Assembly (NCBI GenBank): GCA_009792885.1
Contig: WMCF01000018.1
Coordinates: 1,020,862-1,084,861, forward strand
Reading direction: 5' to 3'
Length of the DNA: 64,000 nucleotides
DNA from: Eremophila alpestris peregrina
Taxonomy: Eukaryota; Chordata; Aves; Passeriformes; Alaudidae
Within the stretch, counting starts at the first letter, position 1. The number at the start of each line of letters is the position of its first letter. Position numbers and translations under genes: made by a program. Positions 1-13,900 of this stretch are shown here, piece by piece. The notes under the pieces were generated by a model that did no database searches, was not told the DNA's origin, and saw nothing but the letters and a program-made list of their open reading frames with translations.

Positions 1-2384
1 ACTGGTGCCTGGTGCAGTCAAGCTGTTGCTTACATGCCTGTCTCTGTTTCCATTTTATTCAAATGGCTAAAGAACCACCACCCTTGACACTCGTGGAGAA
101 CCCAGGTACTACAGGGAAATGTGTCATTCTGTGTCCAAGTTTTGGGAGAATCAGTCATTTTTATTGAGGAGAACTTGGGAATAAAATAAAGCCTAGGACT
201 ACACTGAACTCTAAGGGTAAAAACGAAATTGTATTTAATATCTCTAGAGAAAAAAGTCCATCCAGTACCATGGGATAAATCTGAGACCTGAGGCAAAATA
301 TTGTGTGTTCATCTAATTAACAATTGCATCATAACACATAGCACAAAGGAGGCCTAATGTTGGCATCTCTTGCTTCATGTATTTTTCATTCATAACAGTA
401 TTCTTATAGCCTATTTTTGCATGCAATGCATATGCAACATTGGAGACAGATGGCAAAATCTCAGTGTTCATTGTGACGTGATTTCCACATCAAAAGGTAG
501 GGAGCTGCAGTCTGCTTGTCTCCACTCCTGCTGGGGTGGCAGGGAAAGGTGGTTTACTTCACTTCTCTTATGACTATTGACTATGGAGCAACCTGGACAG
601 CCCCTCCTTCCACAGAGACAGGCAGTGAAGTTTCATCATCCTCATCAGCTCCTGGGAGCCACATGCACACATCAGGACTCAGCTCTGTGAGACAGGGTAG
701 AAACAAAGAACAGAAAACCAGGAGCTGTGAGAATGATGTGAGAAGATCAGAGCTGCCTACAGACAGCTACAGAGGGAGGAAGGAGTGCTGAGAAGCTGTG
801 AGACAGTGTTGGCCAGTGCTGTAGGCAGTGCTTGCTGCACACTAACAGCCTGGCCTTAGTCAAGCATGGCACAACCAGGAGTTTTAAACAGGGATTTGCA
901 GGAGAACTGAAACAGGAAAGGATAAGGAGTGGTGGATAATTATGGGCTTCTGTTTCAAGGGTCGAGGTAGAAAATGGACATCCCTAAAGTTTGATGCTGA
1001 ATGAGTATGGATGAATGGAGTAGAAATTGACAGTGGAAGAATCAGAGATACTTATTGGGGATGTCCTTGTGGAAGTTGTCACAAAATAAATAAATCCAGG
1101 AAGATGTTGCTCTTACAGCTTTGATGAGATTATTGCAAGTAGGGAGCAACACCATGAATGAAGCAGTCAGGTCTGTGCATAAGGTTTCTTGCAGAGATCT
1201 AAAAGAGCTGCTGCCATCTCATCTGCCATCCCAGCTGGTCCAGCCAGCTCCTTGCACTTCACACAGCCCAGGGCAGGAGTCAGGTCACCTCATGAGTGCT
1301 AACCCAAAACCTTCACTGCTTGATAAATTGTTTGACCTACTTGAGGCTCAGACTCCACTCAGACAATCCCATGCTCTTCCCACAGTTTTGGTCCTGAATT
1401 AAACCAGTATGTACAACATGACTAGTTCAATAATCACAACACTGTGCCTTGGGACTTTGCCTCTGCTGGAAACTAAAGTACATGCAATTAATTATGCTGT
1501 TCCTCAATGAACAAAATGGGGCTTTTGTGTAATACTATTATTCATTTGTTTCCAATTAGTCATGAATCATGAATTGTTTTGTCTCAGAAATTAATGCTAT
1601 TTTTTCCCCCCAAATTATCAGTTTTTACCTACTTTGCATACCCCAGTGTTTCCACGGATTGTGTGGGCCAAGTCTTCTGTCCTGATCCATGCCAGAATAT
1701 TGAGTTTCTGAAAGAAATTGTAGAGTAAGATTGAGGTCTACAGATCCTGTGCCTTGAGAGAATCAAATTGATCCAAGACCTGAGAGAGGATTGCTATTTT
1801 CCTGCCATTGTACTTCCAATATAAATATGTCTTTGTGTCATTCTGCTGTCCAGTGATGTGTGTTAGGGTGAAACATCAAGAAACTTGCTTATGAGTGGAT
1901 GTACAGATTTTGTCTCCTATCAAGGCATAGCCCTTTCTGAGTACTCTTGTAGTGACCATCCTTGCAATCCAGACAGTGTTCTCCTATGTTTAATACAGGG
2001 GATCTGCCATGTCTTCAAATGCATCCATGAAAGGTCACTTGGACTGACCTTTACAGAATTCTCCAATTTCAGGGACACTTTGGAAAAGTAACTTATTATG
2101 TGCCCAATTGTCTTGCAACTCACATGCAGAAGGGGAGTAAATACACAGTCATATCAGGAAAGAAATACTCATGTTTGATAAGGCAAAAAAGAAGGAGGCT
2201 GTTACGGTGCTTTGGAATTCCAACAGGAGGCTTTTCAAAAAGAAAAGCCCTTTTCAAAAGAAGGAGGCTAGCACAGGGTGAGAAGATGAGCATTTCAGCC
2301 TTTTGCACTGGTGAATTTGGGAAACCCCTACCCAGACATAAATTCAGGCTTCCCACAGTGAGACAAATGTGATTCCCCACGTCC

Positions 2385-2400
2385 TTTTTTTTTTTTTTTT
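2385..2400. repeat. Poly-T tract (16 T)
   Basis: An uninterrupted run of 16 T. It could be the reversed A-tail of an old minus-strand retroposon, but no element body was recognised to its right. Confidence 0.9.
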
Positions 2401-2580
2401 ATCCATTCATTTATAAGACCCTTGTGAATCCCATCATCCAAGTCTACGTATGAGACTTATGACACACAAAGGTTCCTAACAACCTCAAACTCACTGAGCA
2501 CTTTTAACTGCTTATGGCCTTTATGGCCTTTTAGTATCTTTTCACTTTTATTTAGATGTCTTGCCCCTCAGCAGTGAATT

Positions 2581-2613
2581 TCTTTTCTCTTCTTTTCTCT
2601 TCTTTTCTTTTCT
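2581..2613. repeat. TCTTTTC-type pyrimidine tract
   Basis: A polypyrimidine microsatellite made of imperfect TCTTTTC / TCTTTT units with no purine for about 33 bases. Confidence 0.85.
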
Positions 2614-5600
2614 GCTACTACCACGTGGGTGTTTATACCCTTGGCACTGTCTTCCTGGGAGGCAGACAGTATCCCAGCACAGAAGGTGGCTCCAGCTCTG
2701 TAGCCACCACGCACAATAAACCCTCACCTGAGTTGCCATCCCTGACCCTCAACCAAATCAAGAAGGGTTGTAAAGCAAACCCACATTGCAATGTGCAGCC
2801 CTCTGCCATCCTAGCTGTGATTGTGTGTCCATCAGAGACTGGCCAACACATGGGAAGGGCTGTGCACAACCAGCCATTCCCACCTTTCCCCCTTCTCCTT
2901 GGGCACAGGTCCTGCTGCTCTGTGTTGGGTAGCAGCAACCTGTGGAGTTAAACCTTGCACTTCCATCCCCAGACACCTCATCAGGCAGAATGTCAGTGGG
3001 GCTTGCAGTGTCTTCCTTGCACTGTGCATCTCAGACTGCCAGGGTTTGCACCCCTGCTGCACATTGGCACGAGGCAGAAATTCCCTTGTCAATAACTTCC
3101 CTCAGAGAAACAGAATCAAACAAAATTATGTTTTCCACCTCTGACACCTCTGTCATAATGGATTGTTTTGGCCTCTTGCAATGTGTTATCAAATGTGGTT
3201 GCTTTTCACATGCTACAGATCACTGTGTTTAAATTGAGAGGGATCTCCATTAAATATTTATTTAAACAATAACAACCCTTGACCTCTTTGTAAATTGCTG
3301 TACAAAATTGACCTGAAACACTATAAAAATTTAATTAAACTGGTTTTCTGCCTGAGCACAGTGGGCCAGCACCTCCTTCTGCCAGGGCTGAAGATCCTGC
3401 AGCTCTGAAAGCCAGTTCCTGCTCCACAGGACTTATGGACCAGGCCTCCAATTGTTCCAGCAGCTCCCAGAGTCACAGAGAAGAGTTTCAGAAATCATAC
3501 TGGTTTTGACTTAGGAACCCGAAATTCCTGTAACTTCCAGGAATAGGCTCCTTTCCTGGATGCAGGAAAATTGTGTCTTCCCACTGGTACCCACACACCA
3601 CGGCTTAGGCTGGAAACACAGCAGTGCCAACCCTTGCAGCTCACAACTGCTGAGGAGCAGGAGGAACTTGAGGCTGCTGCTATTTTTCAATAACATTTAA
3701 ATTACAACTTCATAACCTGCAGCTCTGGGAGTTTTCTTAGAAAAATACCCTAAAAATACATTAAACACACAACACACTCTTTACTGTTTGGCTGGAGTCT
3801 GCAAATCTAAGAAAGACTCACTATCCCAAATAAAAATATTTTTATTTTATATAAAAGAGAGGATTCAAACTCTGCTTTTAGCAGGACATTTTTTGCATTT
3901 AACTTTAATTAAAGGTGGACAAAGAAGTGTTGGTAGTATTAAAGTTATCTGTTAAAAATTTTGCACTAGATTAGCAATGATTAAGTGGAGAAGAGCTAAA
4001 GCCCTTTTTCTGCATTTCTATTCCATATTCTTCCAGCATCTTGATGAATCAGTTATTGGCTAAATCTTCATAGTCAACATGGATCTGGGTGGAAATTGAA
4101 TTACTCACCAGCTAAAGAAAGTGCAAAGAAGATAATTCATTATGCTGCTCCTTAGCTATAATTGAGACTCATCTCCTCATTTGAGGCTCTGTGTGGGTTT
4201 AATCATAGAGCTGAAGTGGGGAGAAATACCAAAGCTTCTCTGATTCATTTTTATTCTTGCCCCAGCTCTTTATCATTAATTACATCAAGACACATCTCCA
4301 AGGAGACAAAGAGTGGTGCCATCAGCCTGCTGTCCCTTAGGTCCCCCCAAACCCTTCACTTGTTTTGCTAAGTACAGTGTGTCTTTGGATGGTCCCTTGG
4401 GAGGAAGAGGCAGGCTGCATTTTGCTTGAGATCCTTCTTGTTCTGAGTGCAGATTTCAACAGACTAAATGAAAAGATACAGTCTTTTTAGTGCTAACACT
4501 AGAGGTGAAGCTGGGAGATCAATCAGCCTTTTCTCAGCTGAAGATGATTGCAGAAACAGTTTTGAACATCAGGAGGGTATTGAGTATTACTTTCCTCCTA
4601 TGGTGAATGCAATATGTGGAGTGTGTGCCACAGACATCCTTTTCCTTTTTCCAGTCTGAATGGGAAAGACCTCCTTGTACTTTTCTCTCCATTAGGCAAG
4701 GCCATGGTCAGCAACATGGATGAACTATCACAGCTCAACAATTTCAAATCAATACTTCATTATTTTTCTCTGTTCAGAGGAAGCACATTTTTCTCTGCAT
4801 GAGTACATAGAGCCTTTATCCAGCTCTCATCCACCCAGACATTTTGTGCCAGTTTTTAGGGTTAATTCCCTCCTTTTAATTTCCTGCCATTATTTACTCA
4901 CAGCACCTGAAGTCAGCCTTTGACAGTAAATGCATCTGAAACAGGATTTCCAGAATAAAGTTTTTTTTTTGAAATTTTTTTGCCTGGACAGTCAATCTGA
5001 ACAGCTGCTTGATAGCTAGAAAGGGTGTTTTTTTCCCCTCTCCTTCCAAACTTTTGCCCTTCAGCTTTTGCATAGCCACTGGGCCTGGCAGTTCCACTTC
5101 AGGGGATCTTCTGAGAATCATACCTTTGTCCGCAATCAGGTCAGAAAGTCAAATTACAGAAAATTTTAGAGAACTGCATGGTCCTGAAACTGTTTCAGAC
5201 ATGTCCAGGTTGCTTAATTCCAGAAATGAAACACTTTGATGGTTCAGAACTGAAAGAACTTCTTTCTAGTTTGAACTGAATGACAGCCCCTGACTTCCTC
5301 TCAGTTTGACGTTAGCCCCTGCCCTCTCTTTTCTGCTGTGGTGTCTCATGAGGGCTCTTGCCTGCCTGTAGCCATGTCTCACCAGATGAGCTTCACACCT
5401 GCCTAACTCACAGCAATCACACTCCTCTGTCCCTCCACTGGAGATGGGAATACCCCTTTCACCAATTTTCTCATGCTCACCTGTAATGAAAGGTATTCAC
5501 CCAGAAAAGGGACTTTGGCAATGTGACCCCAAGGACTGCAGCAGGAATCTCTTCTCATCTTGGAGCCCCTGGGAACCTGATGTAAGGCACTGAAAAATGC

Positions 5601-7122
5601 AAGACTGAGGAAGCCAGCCATGTAGCACCTGAAGCTGTGCCAAAAGAAGCAAGCCCACTTATTTCACTGTAGTCTTGCCAAGGCTGGAGCTGCCTCCTGG
5701 ACATGGTGATACTCACTTCCCAGGTTCAACCCTCCTAGATCTGGAGAAGCAGCTTGAAGTGTGATGCTCCACATATGTTCTGGCTGTCCTACCCCCAAAA
5801 CCAGCTGTTTCCTTCTGCCCAATGAGTGCTGGAGGGTTGTGGACAATCTAGGCATGGGACAAAAGCAGAACCAGGAACTGTGGCCACTGTACCAGGCACT
5901 CCCGTAAAGGTCTCAGATGTTTGCATGGCCAATGTCTCTGGTTTAATTCAGCCCTGTTTGTGTGGCTTTGTGAGCACTGAAGCAGTGTGAGTCCCAATGT
6001 TTAACTATTGTTATTTATTAGGTAGAATACTGCCCAGTCCTGAGCCTGAATTCTCCAAACTGAAGCCAAATATATACAGTCCATCTTGCCTCTCTACAAC
6101 AGCATCCAGCATCAATTACGGCACTGTAAATTGTTTACACAAAACTGCAGACATCATAACTTATTAAATAACTCTCTTGTCGGTCAGATAAGTAAATATT
6201 TCGAAAGACTGTGAACATTGTGGCAAGCTGGAACTGCCCAGACCAGCTCCAAATGGATCCAAGTTAACAGGGGACCATATTTGCCTTGCCTTTGATGTCC
6301 CTGCTCCAAATTGGGCTGAGAAGGGATCTGAAAACAAGCCTCCCTAAGGGAAGCTTATGCAGTTTTAAAGATGCTCAACCTTCTGTAGAGATAACAGGAA
6401 GAAAAGAACTGTGGTGAGAGTTTGCAGAGAAACTGTCTTCCTGAAGCAGTGAATTTGAACTTGTGGGAGTCAGAGCCTCCCCCTCCTTCTCCATGTCTTC
6501 CTCTTTAAACCCAAACAAATGAAGTGGATGCCAGAAAGTCTCTGCTGTAGAAGGGGTTGAGGTTCCTTCCTTGGGCCACAGCTAGAGATGGCAGGGGGGA
6601 TTTATCTTGCTGTTGGTGGGATGGATGGTGGCTGCACCTTCACACAACCACCTCTTCTTACAGGCAGCCATCCCAGGAGCTCTGGCCATCAGAAGGGGAA
6701 TGGTGTTGGCACTGACTCCCACAGTTCCATTGCCTGCTCATGGTAAGTCTCTGTGCTTTCCAAAACAGACCAGGGCTGTCTGCTGCTATCAGAAACACAC
6801 AGAAACATGTTGTTTTATGAGATATTTGTTTCCAATAATTTCCAACAATTATTTGGGATCCTTTTCCTTTCGAGTTCACTGAGTTGTACCAGTTCACCAC
6901 CTTTTCAAAGGGATTGTGTCACATGCAGGAACGTGGAGTTGAAAGGACCTGAGTTTTTGCAATAGGAATTTGTTTTGGAAGCAAGTGAGTTGGAAGGAGA
7001 GGAAATGGGCAGCCCACCAAAGGCTTCAGCTGGATTATCCCACTCTTTCAGCAAGCTACAGCCAGGGCAACTCATGAGCTGGGGCTGAGCCTGCTTCTGG
7101 TGGGGGTAGGGACAGACAAACT

Positions 7123-7160
7123 GCTCTTACAGTTTAATACAGCTCTTGCAGTTTAACACA
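7123..7160. repeat. Two-copy 19-bp tandem repeat
   Basis: A 19-bp unit at 7123-7141 (gctcttacagtttaataca) is followed directly by a second copy at 7142-7160 that differs at two positions. Confidence 0.85.
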
Positions 7161-7230
7161 GCACAGGATCCAGTCATGTTGCTTGAACCCTCATCTGAAA
7201 AATGCCCTTGGGCACAGACCTCACTAATGT

Positions 7231-7290
7231 GAATCACAGAATACCCTGAGTTGGAAGGGACCCCCAAAGATCACTGAGCCCAACTGTGGC
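7231..7290 (-). mobile_element. CR1-type LINE 3'-end fragment
   Basis: The + strand shows the reverse complement of the usual CR1 3' terminus: an AATCACAGAAT start, then a GTTGGAAGGGACC-like core and an AAAGATCA box. The 3' tip is therefore on the left and the element lies on the minus strand. Only about 60 bp are recognisable. It is a 5'-truncated, decayed, non-coding copy typical of bird genomes. Confidence 0.75.
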
Positions 7291-10200
7291 AGCCACTACA
7301 ATGTAGGAAAGCTTCAGCTGGGTGAAGCAGGCTGCTGCTGTTGGGATACTGGGGTGCTGAGGAGGGACTCCTCCATACAGACCCCTGCCAAAGGACAGGC
7401 ACAGAGTCCATTATCAGAAGAAAAATCATGGATTTGAGTCTAACTTGGTGCTGCATGAGTGACTCAGCTGTGTGTTTGGCATTTACTTGTTTGGTACCTA
7501 ACTGGCACCTCCTGGCCTGCATTTTCTTTAACATAATTTTAATTCTTAGTCTTTGGAGGCACTTCAACACCTCCCATTGCTGGTGCATCTCGGTAGTTTT
7601 CTTAAAATATATATTTCTTTGCACTGTGTGTATCACTTATTTAATGTCAGAGGCATGTGTGAGGCTGTCCATGTTTGCAAAAAGTCAGGGATTTCATCCC
7701 AGGGCTGAATCAAATGCTGCCAAGACAGCACAGTGCAGACATAAATAAAACATAGGTTGTGGAGACCAACTGTCAGTGGTTCTCAGCTCCTTAAATATCC
7801 ATTCCTGTTTGTGCACAGCCATTCTTACTGGTGCTCCTGCCTCAATATATTCAGTATAAACTGAAGACTGATTAAGAAAACAGGTTAAGGAAAAAAAAGA
7901 AAGTGGGTGCATGCAGAGGGGAGATGGGAAAAGGGTGCAGAGGTAACACTGACCTGGTGGCAAACAGGGCAGCACAAAATGCTGTCCATACAGTCAATGT
8001 GTTCATGTCCCACAGGTGCAGAGAGGTTTCCCACATTGGAGGAAATGTTCCCCAATTCCTAGACACACATGATAGAAAAGAACAGCACGCAGAAGGAAAC
8101 ACATTCTGGTAACCTGCCAGAAAGAAAGGTGTTATTTTTCAAAAGGGAGCTGGAGACACTCCAGCTCTGGATTCATATCCAGCTAGAGCCTCCAGCCACA
8201 AATACAAACCTGCACCAATGCAGACACCACCAAAGAGCCACCACTCTTGTGGGCTGTGTGCCATACAATCCTGTGGCATTGCTCACAGGGATGTCACTGG
8301 GTGGGGTGTCCCAGTGTGCTGGATGTACCTGTGGGCATTACAGGAGGAGTAATGCCCTCCAGCTGGAGCCCCAATGCCCTGGGACTCACTCACACTCTGC
8401 AGGACCCCACAGCTCCCATAGCCCATCTCAGCTCTGTCCCTTCCCCTCTGCTGGGTGATCCATCTGTTCCATCAAGCTCTGCCAGCCCTGGATATGTACT
8501 CTGCTGTCCTCTGAGTAGGTGATGTGTTGGTAATGCTGCTGCTTGAGGCTTTGCTGTAAGATGGAGGTACTGTGCAGCTGTCCCTGTGTTAGTGTTCCTA
8601 TTGACCAGCACCTACAACAGGAGGTCTGCAATGGGAGCAAATTTGCCCTTAAATAAGTGCATTTCTTTTCCTATCTTCATTGCAACATGTCACTGTTTTT
8701 TCAACCATTAGTGATTTTTTCCCCTCTCTCCTAACATTGTCTCTTATTTCTGTGTCATGAGGGGGAGTATTGTCAGATCGCATTCTCATGATGGGAGAGG
8801 CAGAAAATCCGTTCTGTATATCATGTGACCTTGGCTTCCAACTCCACAAAGGATTTCTTCAAGCCCTGCTCATTATCTTGTTTTATACTTTAAAGAAAAG
8901 CGAGAATGCTGGTGACAAATGGCCTCGTTTATCACATTTAATTGACTGACTATTCTTTTAAGTCCCTGAAACACACTTTGGGCCAAAGCACTGGGAAAAG
9001 AACATGCCATTTACCCTGGTCTGCTGCCAGGTCACATTAAAAAGTGTTCAGGTGGTGTTTTCTAGATCAGTACAGGGAGCAGGAGAAAGTGTGTGCACTC
9101 TCACCACAGCACACTTCCCTCCTGGTTTCCAGCAGCCATGACAATGTCAGCCCTTTCACAAGCAAGCAGCAGAAATGAGCAGAAATGAGAATTTCGAGTG
9201 AAACTGTTGTGGGAAGAGTGAAGCCACTAAAAAGTTGTGTGAAAGTGTCAATACTTCCCTGCTGGCCAAGAGAGTGCCTAGAATGGGACTGTGGGGATCT
9301 CCCTTCATCCCAGAACTAACAACAGGACTAACCAACACTTTCAGTGACAGCTTAGGCAATGTGAAATTCAGTAAAATGCTTGTTGCAGCCATGGCAGGTG
9401 TTGCACTGATTGTAGGTTGCCAGAATGACAAACTGGAGATAGGGACTGAAAACCCCTGAGGTGCAGTTTGGGAGGGGTGACTGCACAGCTTTCCCCAGTG
9501 TCCCTGGGACAGGCTGGCACTGGCTCCATGGGCTGATGGTCAGCCCCAAAGGCCCACGGGCTGGGATGGGCATGGGCTGTCTATAATGGGTACCTGTAAT
9601 GTCATGCTGTTGCAAACAAAACCCCAAACATCACTGTGAACTACACAGACACAAATATTGCCTGTAAGACATCTCTCTTCTCTCAGATCAGCTCCCCTTG
9701 CTAGTGTGAGACTTCATCTAAAGATTTTTCATGTGGAAGGAGATGGTATTCCTCAAAAAAGGTGTATATGGGTATGTGCAGGAGGGTAGGCTAAAGAAAC
9801 AGGGTTTGATTGAAGAAAAGAAATCTAAAGAGAGAAAAAAAAATGTTTTCAACCACAGAAAAGGTTGATCCACACTAAAATGAATAAACTGGTCTCTGTC
9901 CCTGCTGTAGATATCCAGTGACATGCTAAAATTTTAGGCAGGGTGTGTACTGGGTCTGGCTGGGAGGGAGTTAAGAAAGATTTAATACAGATTTAAGGAA
10001 TGTTCCAATAATAAGTGTAGTAAAACACTGAAATACTTTGTCTCAAGAGACTGTGGAGTTTCTGTTATTAAAGGTTTTTCAGAACAGGTTATTCAGACAT
10101 CTGTAAGGATTCACCTAGACATGGAATAAAATGATGGACTGGAGCCAGCCTGAGTCCCTGGGGACCCTTTGCATGAAATTTTCATCACATTAATGTGAAC

Positions 10201-10927
10201 ACAGGAGTCTTCTTATAGAGTACTAAAGACACCACCCCGGATTTTCAAAAATCCCTCCAAAAAGGTTTCAGTCTCAACTGAGCCTGCCTCCAGTTTGGAG
10301 ATGGAAATGTTTTGACTCCTTTCCCCAACCCACTCTGAGACAAAGGGACCAGTGAACCCCAGAGTCACAGAAATCTTCTCTCCCCCCTTGTCCTCTGCTA
10401 GCCTGGGACCCCCAAGATGGAAAGGGCAGGGGAAGGACCCTTGTTTCAAGTGGCACTGGAGTCCCATGCCCTGGGAGAGCCATTCCCACATTCCTGCTCC
10501 TTCCCCCAGCAGCACACACAGGGTAACCCAAAGCCCAGTGCCACCCCCATAGCTGCTCACCCCCAAGGACACCTCACAGCCCCAGAGCACCCCCACTGAC
10601 CACTGGGGGACTCAGCCTTGCATCCTAAGTAAAAGGTTGACACAAATCCCACTGTCCTGATTAGCCACCCATCTAATCCCTGTGATGTCAGCGGGGTTTT
10701 GCCTGGCAGGATTTGGCCCATTGCCAAAGATTTCTGAGTTTTATTGTCCTGGCCCTGGCTGCTGGTGGCAGGAGGAGGCCCAGATGTGAACCTGCAGGAG
10801 GAGCCTGAGCTGGCATTTTAGATACCCAGCAAAATTTACTGTCAAGGTTTGTTCATCTTTATGGGAAAGGTGTTTCATGAAGAATGCAGAAAAATCCTAC
10901 CATGCAGTTTGTCTTTAACTACACAGC

Positions 10928-10949
10928 ATATACATATATATATATATAT
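10928..10949. repeat. (TA)n dinucleotide repeat
   Basis: Alternating TA for about 20 bases with one C interruption. A second AT-rich patch follows at about 10,980-10,992. Confidence 0.85.
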
Positions 10950-13900
10950 GGGTATGGGTTTGATTATATCTAGTTGTATAATTATATATATAGCAATTAT
11001 ACTGTTTTCATGTTTTTAACAAGCACAGGGGATAAGATAAGGTACATGTGTGGTGGGAGCAGGAAAGGAAGAGCTGGAGGGAGAGGAAACTGCTGCTGTA
11101 CACTACAGCTCTCATCTAACCCCCATTTTTTACACTGATGGAATGCACTCAGTGACTGTTTCTACTATTTAAGGAAAAAGGTTCCTATACAAAATCCTGT
11201 GGTTTTGAAGTGATCCTTTTATAGGCATAAAAAGATTTTTCCATATCCCTCTGTTTGATTTCTTTTCTTTTACTCAGACCTGGCTACTCAAACAGATATT
11301 TGCAGAATATCATGCACTGGAATCAGACACTTCATTCCTATTCTTGGTACTGGAGATCAAATATCCCACCAATTTACCACATAAAGACATGGGGATGCAA
11401 ACTGAAGTCTGTTTAGCTGTAGGGCAGTGCAAGAGAGAGTTGAATTTCGTTCAGCACCCATCCCAAGGGATCTTGTGTTGGCAACAACCCATCACAGAAT
11501 TGAATGTGCTGTATGTTCCACAGTGGGTTTGCCTCTCTCAGGCTTCTCACTGGTGGTGGATGTTAACTGGACAGATGCTGAGCTGCTTGGCCCAGCTAAA
11601 ATACTGAGATTTAAGGCAGCAAAGCAAACCCTAGAGATTTACAAGCAAGTCCTGAGACACCTGAGAGTTCCCTGTGTCTCTCTTAAGGCAAAAGTGTGGT
11701 TGGGGGCATCTGGGCCAAGCTGGGGATCCAAAAGCAGCAGCACACAGCTCCTTACATGCTTTGTAAGGACCAACATAATCTTTAATTTGCTACTCCAGCC
11801 TGTACAGTCATATACTGTGCTGGAGGTAGCTTTTCTGCACAAAACTACAAGCCAAGGGATTTAGAGAGCTCCAGTAGCTGCTCAGTGCCAGATGTCTATT
11901 ATCTCACCACATACATATGCCTCACAATGGTGCTGGAGCTCATACTTCCCTCCACCGCCACAGAGGCGTGCCTGGTACCACCGGCTTGTGCTGACATAAA
12001 TAACAACCTGTCCAAGCATCCCTCCTGCAACTGCTGGGGGAAGGGGCAAAGACATATGTTCCAGATGGAAATACAACCAGGGGTTGTGCCCTTGGTGGCT
12101 TTGAGTTATGTAATTGTATCTCAATGCAACTCGAGAGGAAGTTATTCCTCCACACAGTGCATCGTATTTGGCTGCCTGCTCACTTACTGTTTTATGAATG
12201 TAGGAGGGCTGGTAATAGGGATGATGACAAAACTACAGCAAAGCAGCTGAGATCCCAGTATATCATAAGAAAATTAACCTGCTATGTGGCTCCCCCTTGA
12301 CAGATGAGGTATGTTCACTCATCCCTGCCTTAAAGTTATGTAAATCTCTGACTTCAGAGGAATAAATTTTGATTTACTCCCACACTGAATGAGTGGGAAA
12401 TACTGAAGCTGAATTTTGGATCAGTGGTGCAGGTCTCAGTTCTACAGGCTTTGAGGACTTTCAGTTTAAAATCATACTTTTACTCTATATGAGGTCATCA
12501 CAGAAAATGATCCACATATGCTTCCAGCTCATCTAGAAGGAACAAGTAAGGCCAGACTGAAGATATATTGACAGAATGGAGATGAAAAACTAAGTGGTGT
12601 CTGCCCACAGAGGGACAAACTTGTGGCACCCTCCCAGATTGTGGGTGGTCTATTGTGCTTTGCTCTAGTCAATGAGAACATTACACTCATACATGCAAGC
12701 CTAATTTGAAGAAACAATATTTAAACAAACAATGAATGTTTTGTAACCTCATAATTCATACTCACTGAACCTTGGCTCTCTGTACTCCAGAACATAGTAT
12801 CCTTCTCCAAATCCTGCAATTTGATTTTAAAAAAGGAATGCTGTGGGTGTTGAGTTAGTGTAGAAGTACACAAGACCATTGATGACTCTGTTTTCATCTA
12901 CTCAGAGCATAAGGCAAGTAGGTGATTTATTTTTATTGGCACTGCTGGCAGATAAGCTTCCACTATCATGAAGCTGTCATAGGCTGGGTTGGCTCTGGCT
13001 GTCAGTCAGAGCATGCCCAGCAGAAAACCCAACTCAGTAATTACATCCTCCTCAAGGATGTGTTGGGAGGAAGGCTGTGATCCCTGCTTCTCCCATGGCA
13101 CTCAGAAATAGCCAGGAGTGTTCCGAGTTAACAAAGGACTTGGACTGTTGTTGATTTTTGGAAATGTTGTGGCACGTCATGGGACATCACTACAACTGAA
13201 TGAAAAATGTTCAAGTTCAAATTACAACTAAACCCTGAGACTGAGAAATAGAAATCCTTTACAAAGATGCTGAGATTTGGTGCCATCAACCTCTTTTACA
13301 GACTTCAGCAGAGTGAGGGCAAGAAGAGCAAGGTGGGGCATCTTCACTTGGCTCTCCTGGCTTCTACAAAATTGGCACCATGGTCACTTGGACTCTGGAA
13401 TTAAGAAGACAAGCTTTTGATGGATATTCCCACTCTTGCCAAGTTGTAGCTAATTTATCCAGATCCTACCCTTTCCTTGAAGGAGACCTTAATTATCATG
13501 CAAATGACATTTTTATCCCATTCATCTGTGATCTCAAGAGAGAAAGGAAATTTTTTATTAAAGATTACTAGAGAGGTCTAACGAATAAAAAGACCATGAA
13601 TACAAATGGATGATGAGGGCTGAATATTAGATTATATTAACAGCCCTGCAGAATTGCTCCATAGCTTTAAATTTCTGTGCTGTGAGTTTGTGTGTCTGCA
13701 CAGAAATACTCTCACTTCTTGGACAATGGCAGCCTGCTCTGTTCTTCTGAGTGGAAGAAGGAAACAAGGCAGGTCCCCTGCAGCTTCAAGGCCAACAACA
13801 AAGACATCCCAAAGAATGGCAAATCATAGCTCCATGTGCACATACTTTGAGCAGGTCTGAAAGCATTGGCAGTGGAGAGGAGAGCTACTCTGACTTTTGT

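Noticed and set aside
9945..9976. Short TACTGGGTCTGGCTGGGAGGGAGTTAA string resembling the start of a common avian endogenous-retrovirus LTR
   Set aside because: The resemblance is limited to about 30 bp and the following sequence does not continue the LTR. No partner LTR or internal genes are seen, so it was not annotated as an element.
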